Positions 25,730 through 33,584 of a stretch of DNA of 64,000 bases are shown one piece after another. The translations under genes and the position numbers were made by a program. The stretch's first letter is position 1. Every line of letters begins with the position of its first letter. Under the pieces are notes generated by a model. The model worked only from the letters and a program-made list of their open reading frames with translations, was not told the origin of the DNA and did no database searches. The stretch comes from SM23-32 sp964434535 (GTDB lineage: Bacteria > Planctomycetota > Brocadiia > SM23-32): assembly GCA_964434535.1 (NCBI GenBank), contig CAYSWA010000002.1, forward strand, positions 124,001 through 188,000, given 5' to 3'.

Positions 25730-27247
25730 TCATTCGTCCGGCTCCGTCTCGTCCGGCTCCCGCTCTTCGGGCTCCTCGGCCCGGCTGATCCTTTCGAGCC
25801 GGACCGGATCGAGCCCGAGCGCGCGGTCGCCCTCGACGAATGCCCTGCGCAGGCCGTCCTCGGCCAGGGCCTCGCCCGCCACGGCGGGCTCCTCCGCGCA
25901 GGCCGCAAGCTGGCGGCGCCTGGCCGCGCTCACGCCTTCGGGGGCCGGTTCCCCGGGGGACGGCGCCGGGCTCGGATCCGGGGCGGCCGGGCCGGACCGG
26001 GGCGGCGGCGATTTGAGCCGCTCGCCCATCCGGCGCAGGGCGGCGCTGCCCGCCTGGTCCGGCGCGCCCCCCGAGCGGGCGGCGGCCGGCGCGCCCGGGC
26101 CGGGGTTGCCGCCCGTCGGCTGCCCACCTTCGAGGCCCTCCAGCGCCTCGGCCAGGGGGACCAGGTCGCCGAGCCGGCAGATCTTGATCAGCGCCAGCTC
26201 CAGGGCGATGCGCCCGGTCGTGTCGCGCCGGGCGCGTAGCTTCGCCTCGCGCAGGAGCTGGATCATGTAGGTGAGCTGCTCGGGGCTGAAGAGGTCGGCC
26301 TGGCGGCGCAGCGTCTCGGCGTCGGCCGCCGCGCCGGCGAGCATGGGGTCGTCCGTGCCGCAGTAGGCGGCCACGAGCAGGTCGCGCAGGTGCTGGCTGA
26401 GCTGGTCGGCGAAGTCCTCCACGTCGGTGCCGCCGAACAGCGCGCAGTGGGCGGCGCGGAGGGCGGCGGCCGGCTCCTGGCCGGCGGCGGCGTCGGCGAT
26501 GCGCACCAGCACCTGGCGGTCGACGGCGCCGAGCACGGCCCGCGTCTGCTCCATGGTGATCTTGTCGCCGAAGGCGGAGAGCTGGTCCAGCGCGCCGAGG
26601 GCGTCGCGCATGCTGCCGCGGGCGGAGCGGGCGATGGTGGCGGCCGCCCCCGCCTCCAGCCTCAGGCCCTCCTCGGTGCAGACGCGCTCGAGCATCTGGG
26701 CGATGGCGGCGTCGGGTATGCGGTGGAAGTCAAAGCGCTGGCAGCGGCTCCTCACCGTCTCGGGCAGGCGCTGGGGATCGGTGGTGGAGAAGATGAACTT
26801 CACGTGCGCCGGCGGCTCCTCCAGCGTCTTCAGCAGCGCGTTGAATGCCTCGCCGGTGAGCATGTGGACTTCGTCGATGTAGTAGACCTTGAAGCGGCTG
26901 TGGGCGGGGGCGAGGCGCACGTTCTGGCGCAGGTCGCGCACCTCGTCGATGCCGCGGTTCGAGGCGCCGTCTATCTCCATCACGTCCATGTCGTCGCCGG
27001 TGGCGATGCGCCGGCACGACTCGCACTCGCCGCACGGCTCGGGGGTGGGGCCTTCGGCGCAGTTGAGGGCCTTGGCCAGGATGCGCGCCACCGTGGTCTT
27101 GCCGACCCCGCGCGAGCCGCAGAACAGGTAGGCGTGGGCCACCCGCCCGCTGCGCACCGCGTTCTGGAGCGTGCGGGTGATGTGCTCCTGGCCCACCACG
27201 TCCGCGAAGCGCAGGGGGCGGTACTTGCGGGCGAAGACCACGTACAT
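25730..27247 (-). CDS. dnaX: DNA polymerase III subunits gamma/tau (505 aa)
   Basis: AAA+ clamp-loader ATPase. The canonical N-terminus (YVVFARKYRPLRFADVVGQEHI) leads to Walker A GSRGVGKTT (residues 44-52). The zinc module is Cys63, Cys72, Cys75, Cys78 (NCAEGPTPEPCGECESC). Walker B is VYYIDEVHMLT and the sensor region is KFIFSTTDPQRLPETVRSRCQRFDF. Domain III ends near 365 and a Pro/Ala/Gly-rich linker with a short C-terminal tail follows. The tail is shorter than in E. coli tau. Start ATG 27247 lies 36 bp after the 3' end of the SRP RNA gene on the same strand. No clear frameshift signal for gamma synthesis was found. Confidence 0.95.
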   Translation of the reverse strand: MYVVFARKYRPLRFADVVGQEHITRTLQNAVRSGRVAHAYLFCGSRGVGKTTVARILAKALNCAEGPTPEPCGECESCRRIATGDDMDVMEIDGASNRGIDEVRDLRQNVRLAPAHSRFKVYYIDEVHMLTGEAFNALLKTLEEPPAHVKFIFSTTDPQRLPETVRSRCQRFDFHRIPDAAIAQMLERVCTEEGLRLEAGAAATIARSARGSMRDALGALDQLSAFGDKITMEQTRAVLGAVDRQVLVRIADAAAGQEPAAALRAAHCALFGGTDVEDFADQLSQHLRDLLVAAYCGTDDPMLAGAAADAETLRRQADLFSPEQLTYMIQLLREAKLRARRDTTGRIALELALIKICRLGDLVPLAEALEGLEGGQPTGGNPGPGAPAAARSGGAPDQAGSAALRRMGERLKSPPPRSGPAAPDPSPAPSPGEPAPEGVSAARRRQLAACAEEPAVAGEALAEDGLRRAFVEGDRALGLDPVRLERISRAEEPEEREPDETEPDE

Positions 27248-27282
27248 GGGCGGCTCCCGGGCGGATCAGTGCGCAAGACGAG

Positions 27283-27557
27283 CGGGCCGTGCGCTCCGCT
27301 TGAGGCCGCCTCCGGGGCTGTAGCCGCCGGACGGCTCGAGGCAAGCTACCCCACGGCAAGCCGGGGTACTGCTTATGGCTGCTGGCTTCCGCCCCTGACC
27401 AGGTTCACAGCCCGCCGGCTCCATGGGACCTGCCCGTCAACGCCGCCCGCGCGGCCCTTGGCCGTCGGGGGCGGGACCCCGCACGGAGTGGTCAGCCCTG
27501 CTGAAGCGGGTTGCAGGTTACAGGGCACCGCTAACTCCCCACTTAGCACGGCCCGCG
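27283..27557 (-). ncRNA. ffs: Large-type bacterial SRP (4.5S/6S-like scRNA) RNA with Alu domain
   Basis: Read on the minus strand, the 5' part has GGGCCGTGCTAAGTGGGGAG and GTTAGCGGTGCCCTGTAACC, the conserved Alu-domain loops of Bacillus-type scRNA. The domain IV hairpin (27412-27372) reads CCTGGTCAGGGGCGGAAGCC followed by AGCAGCC, which matches the GGTCAGG/CGGAAG/AGCAGCC SRP core bound by Ffh. The 5' GGGCCGTGC pairs with GCACGGCCC at the 3' end (27283-27292). Total ~275 nt, so this is the large form, not the ~110-nt E. coli form. A TTGCTT-17-TACCTT box lies about 60 bp upstream. Ends are estimated to within about 10 nt. Its position next to dnaX is common in bacteria. Confidence 0.9.
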
Positions 27558-27735
27558 CGATTCGTCCCTTCGGGGTGCGCCTCGCCGCCGGGCGAGAGCG
27601 CGTCTCGTAAGGTACCACATGCCCCCCGCCGAAGCAACCGCGCGGCGGCGGCCGCATCGCCCGCGCGAACGGGGCCCGGCGATTGCGCCTGCAGATCTGC
27701 ATGGGCAATGCATGATTGCGTGGAGCCGCTACGGC

Positions 27736-30030
27736 TCAGGCCCCCGGCTCGTCGCAGGCGCTGAGGCGCTCGTCGATGGCGGCCGCCGCCCGCTTGCCGG
27801 CGCCCATCGCCTGGATCACCGTCGCCGCGCCGGTCACGATGTCCCCGCCCGCGTAGACGCCCTCCAGGTCCGTCTCGCCGGTCACCTCGTCGGCCACGAT
27901 CGCCCCCCAGGGCGTCACCCGCAGCCCCTCGGTCGTCTGCGGGATCAGCGGATGGGGCCGGTTCCCGTAGGCGACGATCACCATGTCGGTGTCGAACTCG
28001 AACTGCGATCCCTCCACCGGATGGGGCCGCCGGCGCCCGTCCGGGTCGGGCTCGCCCAGCGCCATGCGCACGCAGCGCAGGCCGCGCACCCAGCCCTCGC
28101 CGTCGCCGAGCACCTCGACGGCGTTGGTCAGCCAGATCAGCTCGACCCCCTCCTGGCGCGCGTGCTCCAGCTCGGCGTCGCGCGCCGGCGCCTCCTCGGC
28201 GCTGCGGCGGTAGACGATGCGCACCTCCCGCGCGCCGAGCCGCAGCGCCGTGCGGGCCGAGTCCATCGCCACGTTCCCGCCCCCGAGCACCGCCACGCGG
28301 TCGCGCACCATCACCGGCGTGGCGTAGTCGGCGTCGTAGGCGCGCATCAGGTTCGCCCGGGTGAGGTACTCGTTGGCGCTCAGGACGCCGTTGAGGTTCT
28401 CGCCGGGCATGCCGGCGAAGATGGGCAGCCCCGCCCCGGAGCCGATGAAGACCGCCGCGTAGCCCTCCTCCATCAGCTCCTCCACCGTCGCCGTCTTGCC
28501 CACCACGAAGTCGCATACGATCTCGACGCCCATCCCGCGCAGCAGGCCCACCTCGTGCGCGACGATCTCCTTCGGCAGGCGGAAGGCGGGGATGCCGTAG
28601 GTGAGCACGCCGCCCGGCTCGTGCAGGGCCTCCAGGACGGTCGGCGAGTAGCCGCGCCTCGCCAGCTCGCCGGCGGCGGTCAGCCCGGCCGGCCCGGCGC
28701 CGACCACGGCCACCTTGATGCCCCGGCGGGGCCGCATGGCGGGGACCTCGGCCGTGCCGTGCTCGCGCTCGTAGTCGGCGGCGAAGCGCTCCAGGTTGCC
28801 GATCGCCACCGGCTCGCCGCGACGCCCCATCACGCAGGTGGCCTCGCACTGGACCTCCTGGGGGCAGACACGCCCGCAGACGGCCGGCAGCGTGTTGTCC
28901 TCCTTCAGCTTGCGGGCGGCGCCGGCGAACTCGCCCTCGGCGATCAGGCGGATGAAGCCGGGGATGTCGATCCCGACCGGGCAGCCCTCCACGCAGGTCG
29001 GCCGGCGGCACTGGAGGCAGCGGCGAGCTTCCATCACCGCCTGCTCGGGCCGCAGGCCGAGGGGCACCTCGGCGAAGTTGCGCGTGCGCGGCCCGGCGGG
29101 CTGCTCGGGCATCGGCTGGCGCGGTATCTGGGCGGCCTGCTCGGCCTCGCGCCCGGCGGCGAGCATCGCCTCCTGAAGCTCCGTGTGGCGGCGCTCGCAG
29201 CCGTGGGCCGACTCGTACTGCGGCAGCGCCCGCGCCGCCGGGTGCTCGTCGTACTGGCGCAGCCGGCGCGAGAGCTCGCGGAAGTCCACCTCGTGCCCGT
29301 CGAACTCCGGCCCGTCCACGCAGGCGAACCTGGTCTGCCCTCCCACCGTCACCCGGCAGCCGCCGCACATGCCCGTGCCGTCGACCATGATCGGGTTCAG
29401 GCTCACGATCGTCTTGACCCCGTAGGGGCGCGTCAGCTCGCTGAGGGCGGCCATCATCGGCACGGGGCCGACGGCGTAGACGGCGTCGAGCTCCTCACCG
29501 GACGCGAGCATCTCCGCCAGCAGCTCCGTGGGGAAGCCGTGGTGGCCGGCGGAGCCGTCGTCGGTCGCCACCTTCAGCTCGTCGCAGAGCCCGGCGATCT
29601 CCTCGCGCAGGATCAGCAGGTCGGCCCGCCGGGCGCTGATGATGCCGGTCAGGCGCTCGCTGGAGCGGCGCAGCGCCCCGGCGATCGGCCAGATCAGGGC
29701 GATGCCGACCCCGCCGCCGACGGCGACCGCGTGGCGGCAGGGCGCGAGCTCGGTCGGCGTGCCGAGCGGCCCGGCCACGTCGGGCACCTCCGCGCCCGGC
29801 TCCAGGGCGGCCAGCTCCTGCGTGCTCCGGCCCACGGCCTGGAAGACGACGGTGATCGAGAGGGCCTGCGGGTCGGCGTCGGCGATGGTCAGCGGGGTGC
29901 GCTCGCCGCGCTCGGCCGGGCGGATGATGACGAACTGGCCGACCTTGCGTCGCACGGCGATGCGCGGCGCGCGGATCACCATGCGGTAGATGTCCTCGGC
30001 CAGCCGATCCTTCTTGAGCACCTCGAACAC
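27736..30030 (-). CDS. Fused NfnAB-type ferredoxin:NADP oxidoreductase (764 aa)
   Basis: A single polypeptide joining an FNR-like NfnA/SudB module to a GltD/NfnB (SudA) module. Residues 1-~280 have the flavin-binding VGQFVIIRP and PLTIADADP, the NAD-binding AVGGGVGIALIWPI and the [2Fe-2S] ligands CGGCRVTVGGQTRFACVDGPEFDGHEVDF. The second part (~350-764) has two 4Fe-4S motifs (CLQCRRPTCVEGCPVGIDI; CGRVCPQEVQCEATC), the FAD GxGxxG (VAVVGAGPAGLTAAGELARRG) and NADP motif (VAVLGGGNVAMDSARTALRLGA). In anaerobes NfnAB performs flavin-based bifurcation between NADH, ferredoxin and NADPH. A plain glutamate-synthase-small-subunit role is unlikely as no gltB is near. GTG 30030 is preceded by GGAGGA. Confidence 0.88.
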   Translation of the reverse strand: MFEVLKKDRLAEDIYRMVIRAPRIAVRRKVGQFVIIRPAERGERTPLTIADADPQALSITVVFQAVGRSTQELAALEPGAEVPDVAGPLGTPTELAPCRHAVAVGGGVGIALIWPIAGALRRSSERLTGIISARRADLLILREEIAGLCDELKVATDDGSAGHHGFPTELLAEMLASGEELDAVYAVGPVPMMAALSELTRPYGVKTIVSLNPIMVDGTGMCGGCRVTVGGQTRFACVDGPEFDGHEVDFRELSRRLRQYDEHPAARALPQYESAHGCERRHTELQEAMLAAGREAEQAAQIPRQPMPEQPAGPRTRNFAEVPLGLRPEQAVMEARRCLQCRRPTCVEGCPVGIDIPGFIRLIAEGEFAGAARKLKEDNTLPAVCGRVCPQEVQCEATCVMGRRGEPVAIGNLERFAADYEREHGTAEVPAMRPRRGIKVAVVGAGPAGLTAAGELARRGYSPTVLEALHEPGGVLTYGIPAFRLPKEIVAHEVGLLRGMGVEIVCDFVVGKTATVEELMEEGYAAVFIGSGAGLPIFAGMPGENLNGVLSANEYLTRANLMRAYDADYATPVMVRDRVAVLGGGNVAMDSARTALRLGAREVRIVYRRSAEEAPARDAELEHARQEGVELIWLTNAVEVLGDGEGWVRGLRCVRMALGEPDPDGRRRPHPVEGSQFEFDTDMVIVAYGNRPHPLIPQTTEGLRVTPWGAIVADEVTGETDLEGVYAGGDIVTGAATVIQAMGAGKRAAAAIDERLSACDEPGA

Positions 30031-30072
30031 GGCGTCCTCCGTCCTTCGGCGGGGGCAGACCCGAAACGCCGG

Positions 30073-30101
30073 ATTCTACACCACCCCGCCCGCTGCGGCA
30101 A
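30073..30101 (-). promoter_or_regulatory. Promoter for the NfnAB gene
   Basis: On the minus strand TTGCCG (30101-30096), 17-bp spacer, TAGAAT (30078-30073), ~43 bp upstream of the GTG start. Confidence 0.6.
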
Positions 30102-30127
30102 CCGGCCCGGCGACCAGGCCCGGCTGG

Positions 30128-30156
30128 TTGCGCGGCGGCGCGGCTGCGGATATAGT
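30128..30156 (+). promoter_or_regulatory. Promoter for the HtrA-like protease operon
   Basis: TTGCGC (30128-30133), 17-bp spacer, TATAGT (30151-30156), ~41 bp before the ATG at 30197. It is divergent from the NfnAB promoter, with about 27 bp between the two -35 boxes. Confidence 0.6.
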
Positions 30157-30196
30157 TACCCCTCTTCCAAGTGAACCCCTCTGGGAGGGCCTGGCC

Positions 30197-31183
30197 ATGG
30201 CCCTGCGCGGCGGCGTCATCGTGGCGGCGGCTCTCGTGCTGCTGCCCTGTGCGGCGGCCCGTGGGGAGGCCGTGCGCCTGAAGAACGGCAACCTGGTCAC
30301 GGGCGAAGTCGTGGTCGATAAGACGGAGTTCATCGCCGTGGACCTCGGCTTCACCGTCCTGGAGATCCCCCGCCACCAGGTCGAGGCGGTCGAGGAACAG
30401 GCCGAGCCCGGCGGGCCGCCCCCCGAGGCCGAGCAGGCGGCGCTCTACATGACCGCCCGGCTGGAGCGCCGCTCGGTCAACGAGCTGGTTGTTGCCTTCG
30501 GCGAGGGCCTGCTCAAGGTCCAGACCCCGAAGGGCATCGGCAGCGGGTTCTTCATCAACAGGCAGGGCCACGTCATCACCAACGCCCACGTCATCCAGGG
30601 CGAGACGCGCGTCTCGGCCATCGCGTTCGTCAAGCAGGGCGAGTCGTTCACGCGGCGCACGATCAAGGACGTGGAGATCGTGGCCGTCGATCCGGTGGTG
30701 GACCTGGCGCTGCTGAAGGTAGCGCCCCCGGAGGGCATCTCGATCACGCCGCTGTATTTCGGCGAGATGGACCGCGTGCGGGCCGGCGAGCCGGTCTTCG
30801 CCATCGGCAGCCCGTTCGGGCTGGAGCGCTCGGTCTCGGAGGGGATCGTCAGCCACAAGGCGCGGCGGGCCTACGGCATGCTGCTGGTGCAGACGACGGC
30901 GCCGATCAACCCCGGCAACAGCGGCGGCCCGCTGCTGAACATGCGCGGCGAGGTCATCGGCGTGGTCAACCTGAAGCTCGGCCTCTTCAGCGAGGGCATG
31001 GGCTTCGCCGTCCCGGTCAGCCGCGTCAAGGAGTTCCTCAAGTTCCACGAAGCCTATGCCTACGACAAGGACAATCCGAATACGGGCTACCAGTACCTGG
31101 AGCCCCCGAACGCCGCCCCGGAGAGCGAGGAGGAAGATGAGGAAGCCGAGCCGTCCGATCCGCCGAGTCCGCCGAGCGCGTAA
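30197..31183 (+). CDS. Exported trypsin-like serine protease, HtrA/Deg type without PDZ (328 aa)
   Basis: Signal peptide (MALRGGVIVAAALVLLPCAA, residues 1-~23) followed by a small beta segment (VRLKNGNLVTGEVVVDKTEF) common in PVC exported proteins. The S1C peptidase domain has the triad His131 (TNAHV), Asp169 (VVDLALLK) and Ser242 (NPGNSGGPLLN). The C-terminus has no PDZ domain and ends in an acidic-proline tail (SEEEDEEAEPSDPPSPPS). It is therefore a Deg-like protease of unknown substrate in the periplasm. ATG 30197 is preceded by GGGAGGG. The last 47 bp overlap the start of the next gene. Confidence 0.85.
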   Translation: MALRGGVIVAAALVLLPCAAARGEAVRLKNGNLVTGEVVVDKTEFIAVDLGFTVLEIPRHQVEAVEEQAEPGGPPPEAEQAALYMTARLERRSVNELVVAFGEGLLKVQTPKGIGSGFFINRQGHVITNAHVIQGETRVSAIAFVKQGESFTRRTIKDVEIVAVDPVVDLALLKVAPPEGISITPLYFGEMDRVRAGEPVFAIGSPFGLERSVSEGIVSHKARRAYGMLLVQTTAPINPGNSGGPLLNMRGEVIGVVNLKLGLFSEGMGFAVPVSRVKEFLKFHEAYAYDKDNPNTGYQYLEPPNAAPESEEEDEEAEPSDPPSPPSA

Positions 31184-32957
31184 GGGCGCGGCCGCTGCGC
31201 TTGCGCTCGCCGCCGTCGCCATCTGCGGGGCCGCGCTGGCCGCCCCTGCGCCCCTGCAGGAGCTGGTGCCCGAGGGCCCGATCGCCTTTGTGGGCCTGCG
31301 CGACGCGCCCGCCTTCTTCGAGAAGGTGCGCAGCCACCCGCGCTACCAGCTCTTCTGCGAGCCGGAGCTGAAGGAGTTCGTGGACGGGTTCGCCGAGGGG
31401 ATGCGGGAGCCGCGCGAGGAGTTGGCCCGCGCGCTGGGCATGGACCCGAAGGAGCTGGAGAAGATGCTCGGCGGCCAGCTCTGCGTCGCCGTCCTGCCCC
31501 GGGGCGACCGGGACGCGCACTTCCTGCTCTTAGCCGACGTGAGCGGCGAGCCCGAGCTGGCGCGCTCGGCCCTGGACAACCTCCTGGAGCACGAGCGCAC
31601 AGAGGGGCAGTATCTGGTCAAGGAGGAGTCCTTCCGCGGCTACCAGATCCACGTGGTCGAACCGATCGAGGAGGCCGAGCCCCCCGCCCCGCCGGGCGCC
31701 GGGGCCGGCGGCGGGCCGCCGCCCGATGGGCTGGCCGAGGAGGGATTCGAAGAGCGGGAGCATCATCCGCTCCAGGAGGCCGAACGGATCGAGAATCCGG
31801 GGTTCCTGAACCTGAGCGAGGGGATCCTCGCCGTCGCCTCCAGCCCCGACCGGGAGCTGATCGAGAAGTACCTGGTGCTGCGGGAAGGCGGCGACCTGCC
31901 GTCATTGAGCCGCACCGAGAGCTTCCGCCGGCTCGGGCCCTACCTGGGAGAGGAGCCGGACCTGGTCGCCTTCTTCGACGTGGGAAGTGGCCTGCGGGGC
32001 GGGATGGAAGGCGTCGCTCAGTTCGGGCTGGAGAAGGCCGGCGGACTCGCCATGGGGCTGACGATCGGCGGGAAGGGCATCGCCACCCAGGGCCTGCTGC
32101 TCGCGCCCGCGCCGCGCCAGGGGGTGCTGCGCGCCTTCCCGGCCGAGGGCCCGAGCGTGCTGCCGCCGCCCTACGTGGCCGAGCGCGTCGGCGCCTACGG
32201 GGCGGTCCGTTTCCACATGGGCACGTTCTGGCAGGAGATCATGGCCTCCATGCAACGAGAGAATCCACAGGTCCACGCCATGATCCGGCAGCAGATCATG
32301 ACCATGCCTGTCGACGTGGAGAACGACGTGATCGGCGCGCTCGGCAGCCGCTGGTTCCTCTACGTGCCCCCGCCGCAGGAGGCCCGGCAGGTGGACAACG
32401 TCGTCAGCGTCGAGCTGGAACGCCCCGAGGCGTTCGCCGCCGCCTGGCAGCAGATCGTCGCCACGCTGCCTCCGCAGGCGCAGATGCGGACGCTGGAGTT
32501 CATGGGCTTCACCGTCTACCAGTCCGGCCCCGAAGGGCCGCAGGGGGAGCCCGGCGAGGGCGGCCCGGCCTCGTGCCTGGCCATCCTGGGCGACAAGGTG
32601 GTCCACGCCACGGACCTGGACCTGCTGAAGACCATCATCAAGGACGACCAGCGCGAGGTAAGTCCCCTGCGCGCCGAGGCGGAGTTCCGCCGCCTGATGG
32701 ACAACGTGATGGAGCAGCCCGACGCCATGCTGATGATCGACGCGCGGATGCTGATGCGCTGGGCGCGCAGTGCGATGGAGGCGCAGCGCCGGATGGTGAC
32801 CATGCAGATGGGCCCGGAGGCGGCCGCCGAGCTGCCCGAGCCGCCGCCCTGGGCCGTGCTGGAGAAGTACCAGACCCGCGCGGTCATCGCCGCCAGGTGG
32901 AACGAGGACGGCCTGCGCATACGGGCCTACCTGCCCGACCCGCCCCGCGAGCCGTAG
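31137..32957 (+). CDS. Exported DUF3352-like hypothetical protein (606 aa)
   Basis: Not recognised with certainty. It has an Arg-rich n-region and signal peptide (KGAAAALALAAVAICGAALA, ~17-36), then repeated alpha/beta units typical of large exported planctomycete proteins. Examples are LVPEGPIAFVGLRDAPAFFEKVRSH, FFDVGSGLRGGMEGVAQFGL and SCLAILGDKVVHATDLDLLKTIIKD. A Gly/Pro-rich loop (PPAPPGAGAGGGPPPDG) lies near residue 190. ATG 31137 (MRKPSRPIRRVRRARK) follows GAGGAGGAAG, so its start lies inside the protease gene and translation is likely coupled. The pairing with a Deg protease suggests a shared envelope-quality or substrate relation (inference). Confidence 0.6.
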   Translation: MRKPSRPIRRVRRARKGAAAALALAAVAICGAALAAPAPLQELVPEGPIAFVGLRDAPAFFEKVRSHPRYQLFCEPELKEFVDGFAEGMREPREELARALGMDPKELEKMLGGQLCVAVLPRGDRDAHFLLLADVSGEPELARSALDNLLEHERTEGQYLVKEESFRGYQIHVVEPIEEAEPPAPPGAGAGGGPPPDGLAEEGFEEREHHPLQEAERIENPGFLNLSEGILAVASSPDRELIEKYLVLREGGDLPSLSRTESFRRLGPYLGEEPDLVAFFDVGSGLRGGMEGVAQFGLEKAGGLAMGLTIGGKGIATQGLLLAPAPRQGVLRAFPAEGPSVLPPPYVAERVGAYGAVRFHMGTFWQEIMASMQRENPQVHAMIRQQIMTMPVDVENDVIGALGSRWFLYVPPPQEARQVDNVVSVELERPEAFAAAWQQIVATLPPQAQMRTLEFMGFTVYQSGPEGPQGEPGEGGPASCLAILGDKVVHATDLDLLKTIIKDDQREVSPLRAEAEFRRLMDNVMEQPDAMLMIDARMLMRWARSAMEAQRRMVTMQMGPEAAAELPEPPPWAVLEKYQTRAVIAARWNEDGLRIRAYLPDPPREP

Positions 32958-32992
32958 CAGCCCTCGCCCTGCGGAGGAGGAAGCAGACCCCC

Positions 32993-33466
32993 ATGCCGCC
33001 GAAGCCACTGCTGGAGCTGGACTCGATCGACCTGGACGCGCTGGTGGCCGGGCCGGAGCAGATCCGCGCCGTCAACCCCCAGCGCTACGAGATGGAGCAG
33101 CTCGACGGCATCATCCACCAGGACACCGAAGAGGGCGTCATCGTCGGGCTCAAAGAGGTGCGCGAGGACGAGTTCTGGACCCGCGGGCACGTCCCCGGGC
33201 GGCCGCTGCTGCCGGGGGTGCTGATGTGCGAGGCGGCGGCGCAGCTCTGCAGCTACTACTACAAGCAGGCGTTCGCGATGGACCGGTTCCTCGGCTTCGG
33301 CGGCATGGAGGGCGTCAAGTTCCGCTCCGAGGTCGTCCCCGGCGACCGCCTGGTCATCGTGGCACGCAAAGAGGAGCTGCGCCCCCGCCGGGCCACCTTC
33401 CGCTGCCAGGGCTTCGTCGAGGGGCGCATGGCCTTCGAGGGCACCATCATCGGCATGCCCATGTAG
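32993..33466 (+). CDS. FabZ-like 3-hydroxyacyl-ACP dehydratase (157 aa)
   Basis: Hot-dog-fold dehydratase of the FabZ family acting in fatty-acid elongation. The active-site helix GHVPGRPLLPGVLMCEAAAQ has the catalytic His66 and Glu80 (the family has GHFPGRPxxPGVLxxEAxAQ). The C-terminal part (FRSEVVPGDRLVIVARKEELRPRRATFRCQ) is also typical. Length 157 aa is normal. The start ATG 32993 follows GGAGGAGG (32972-32979). It is 35 bp after the DUF3352-like gene and 118 bp before glyS. It may be the housekeeping FabZ or a FabA/FabZ paralogue; no lpx or other fab genes surround it. Confidence 0.85.
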   Translation: MPPKPLLELDSIDLDALVAGPEQIRAVNPQRYEMEQLDGIIHQDTEEGVIVGLKEVREDEFWTRGHVPGRPLLPGVLMCEAAAQLCSYYYKQAFAMDRFLGFGGMEGVKFRSEVVPGDRLVIVARKEELRPRRATFRCQGFVEGRMAFEGTIIGMPM

Positions 33467-33496
33467 CGCTGGGCCGTGCCCAGGAGCCCGGGCTCG

Positions 33497-33563
33497 CTTA
33501 GGAAAGGCGGCTTTCGTAAGGGCGATCCTAACGAAAGAAATGCGACTTTTCCTTTCGTAAGGA
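33497..33563. repeat. Palindromic CTTTCGTAAGG element before glyS
   Basis: CTTTCGTAAGGGCGATCCTAACGAAAG (33511-33537) folds into a hairpin with a 7-bp outer stem. A further CCTTTCGTAAGGA copy is at 33551-33563 and a TTAGGAAAGG copy at 33498-33507. The stretch is clearly less GC-rich than its surroundings. It could be a glyS leader hairpin or a REP-like element; it is not a recognisable T-box. Confidence 0.6.
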
Positions 33564-33584
33564 TGCGGTCCACAGGCGACACCC

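Noticed and set aside
27600..27735. tRNA or additional small RNA between the SRP RNA and NfnAB genes
   Set aside because: No cloverleaf, CCA end or T-loop (GGTTCGAATCC-type) sequence found.
33497..33563. T-box leader of glyS
   Set aside because: No T-box AGGGTGGNACCGCG sequence or specifier stem; only palindromic repeats.
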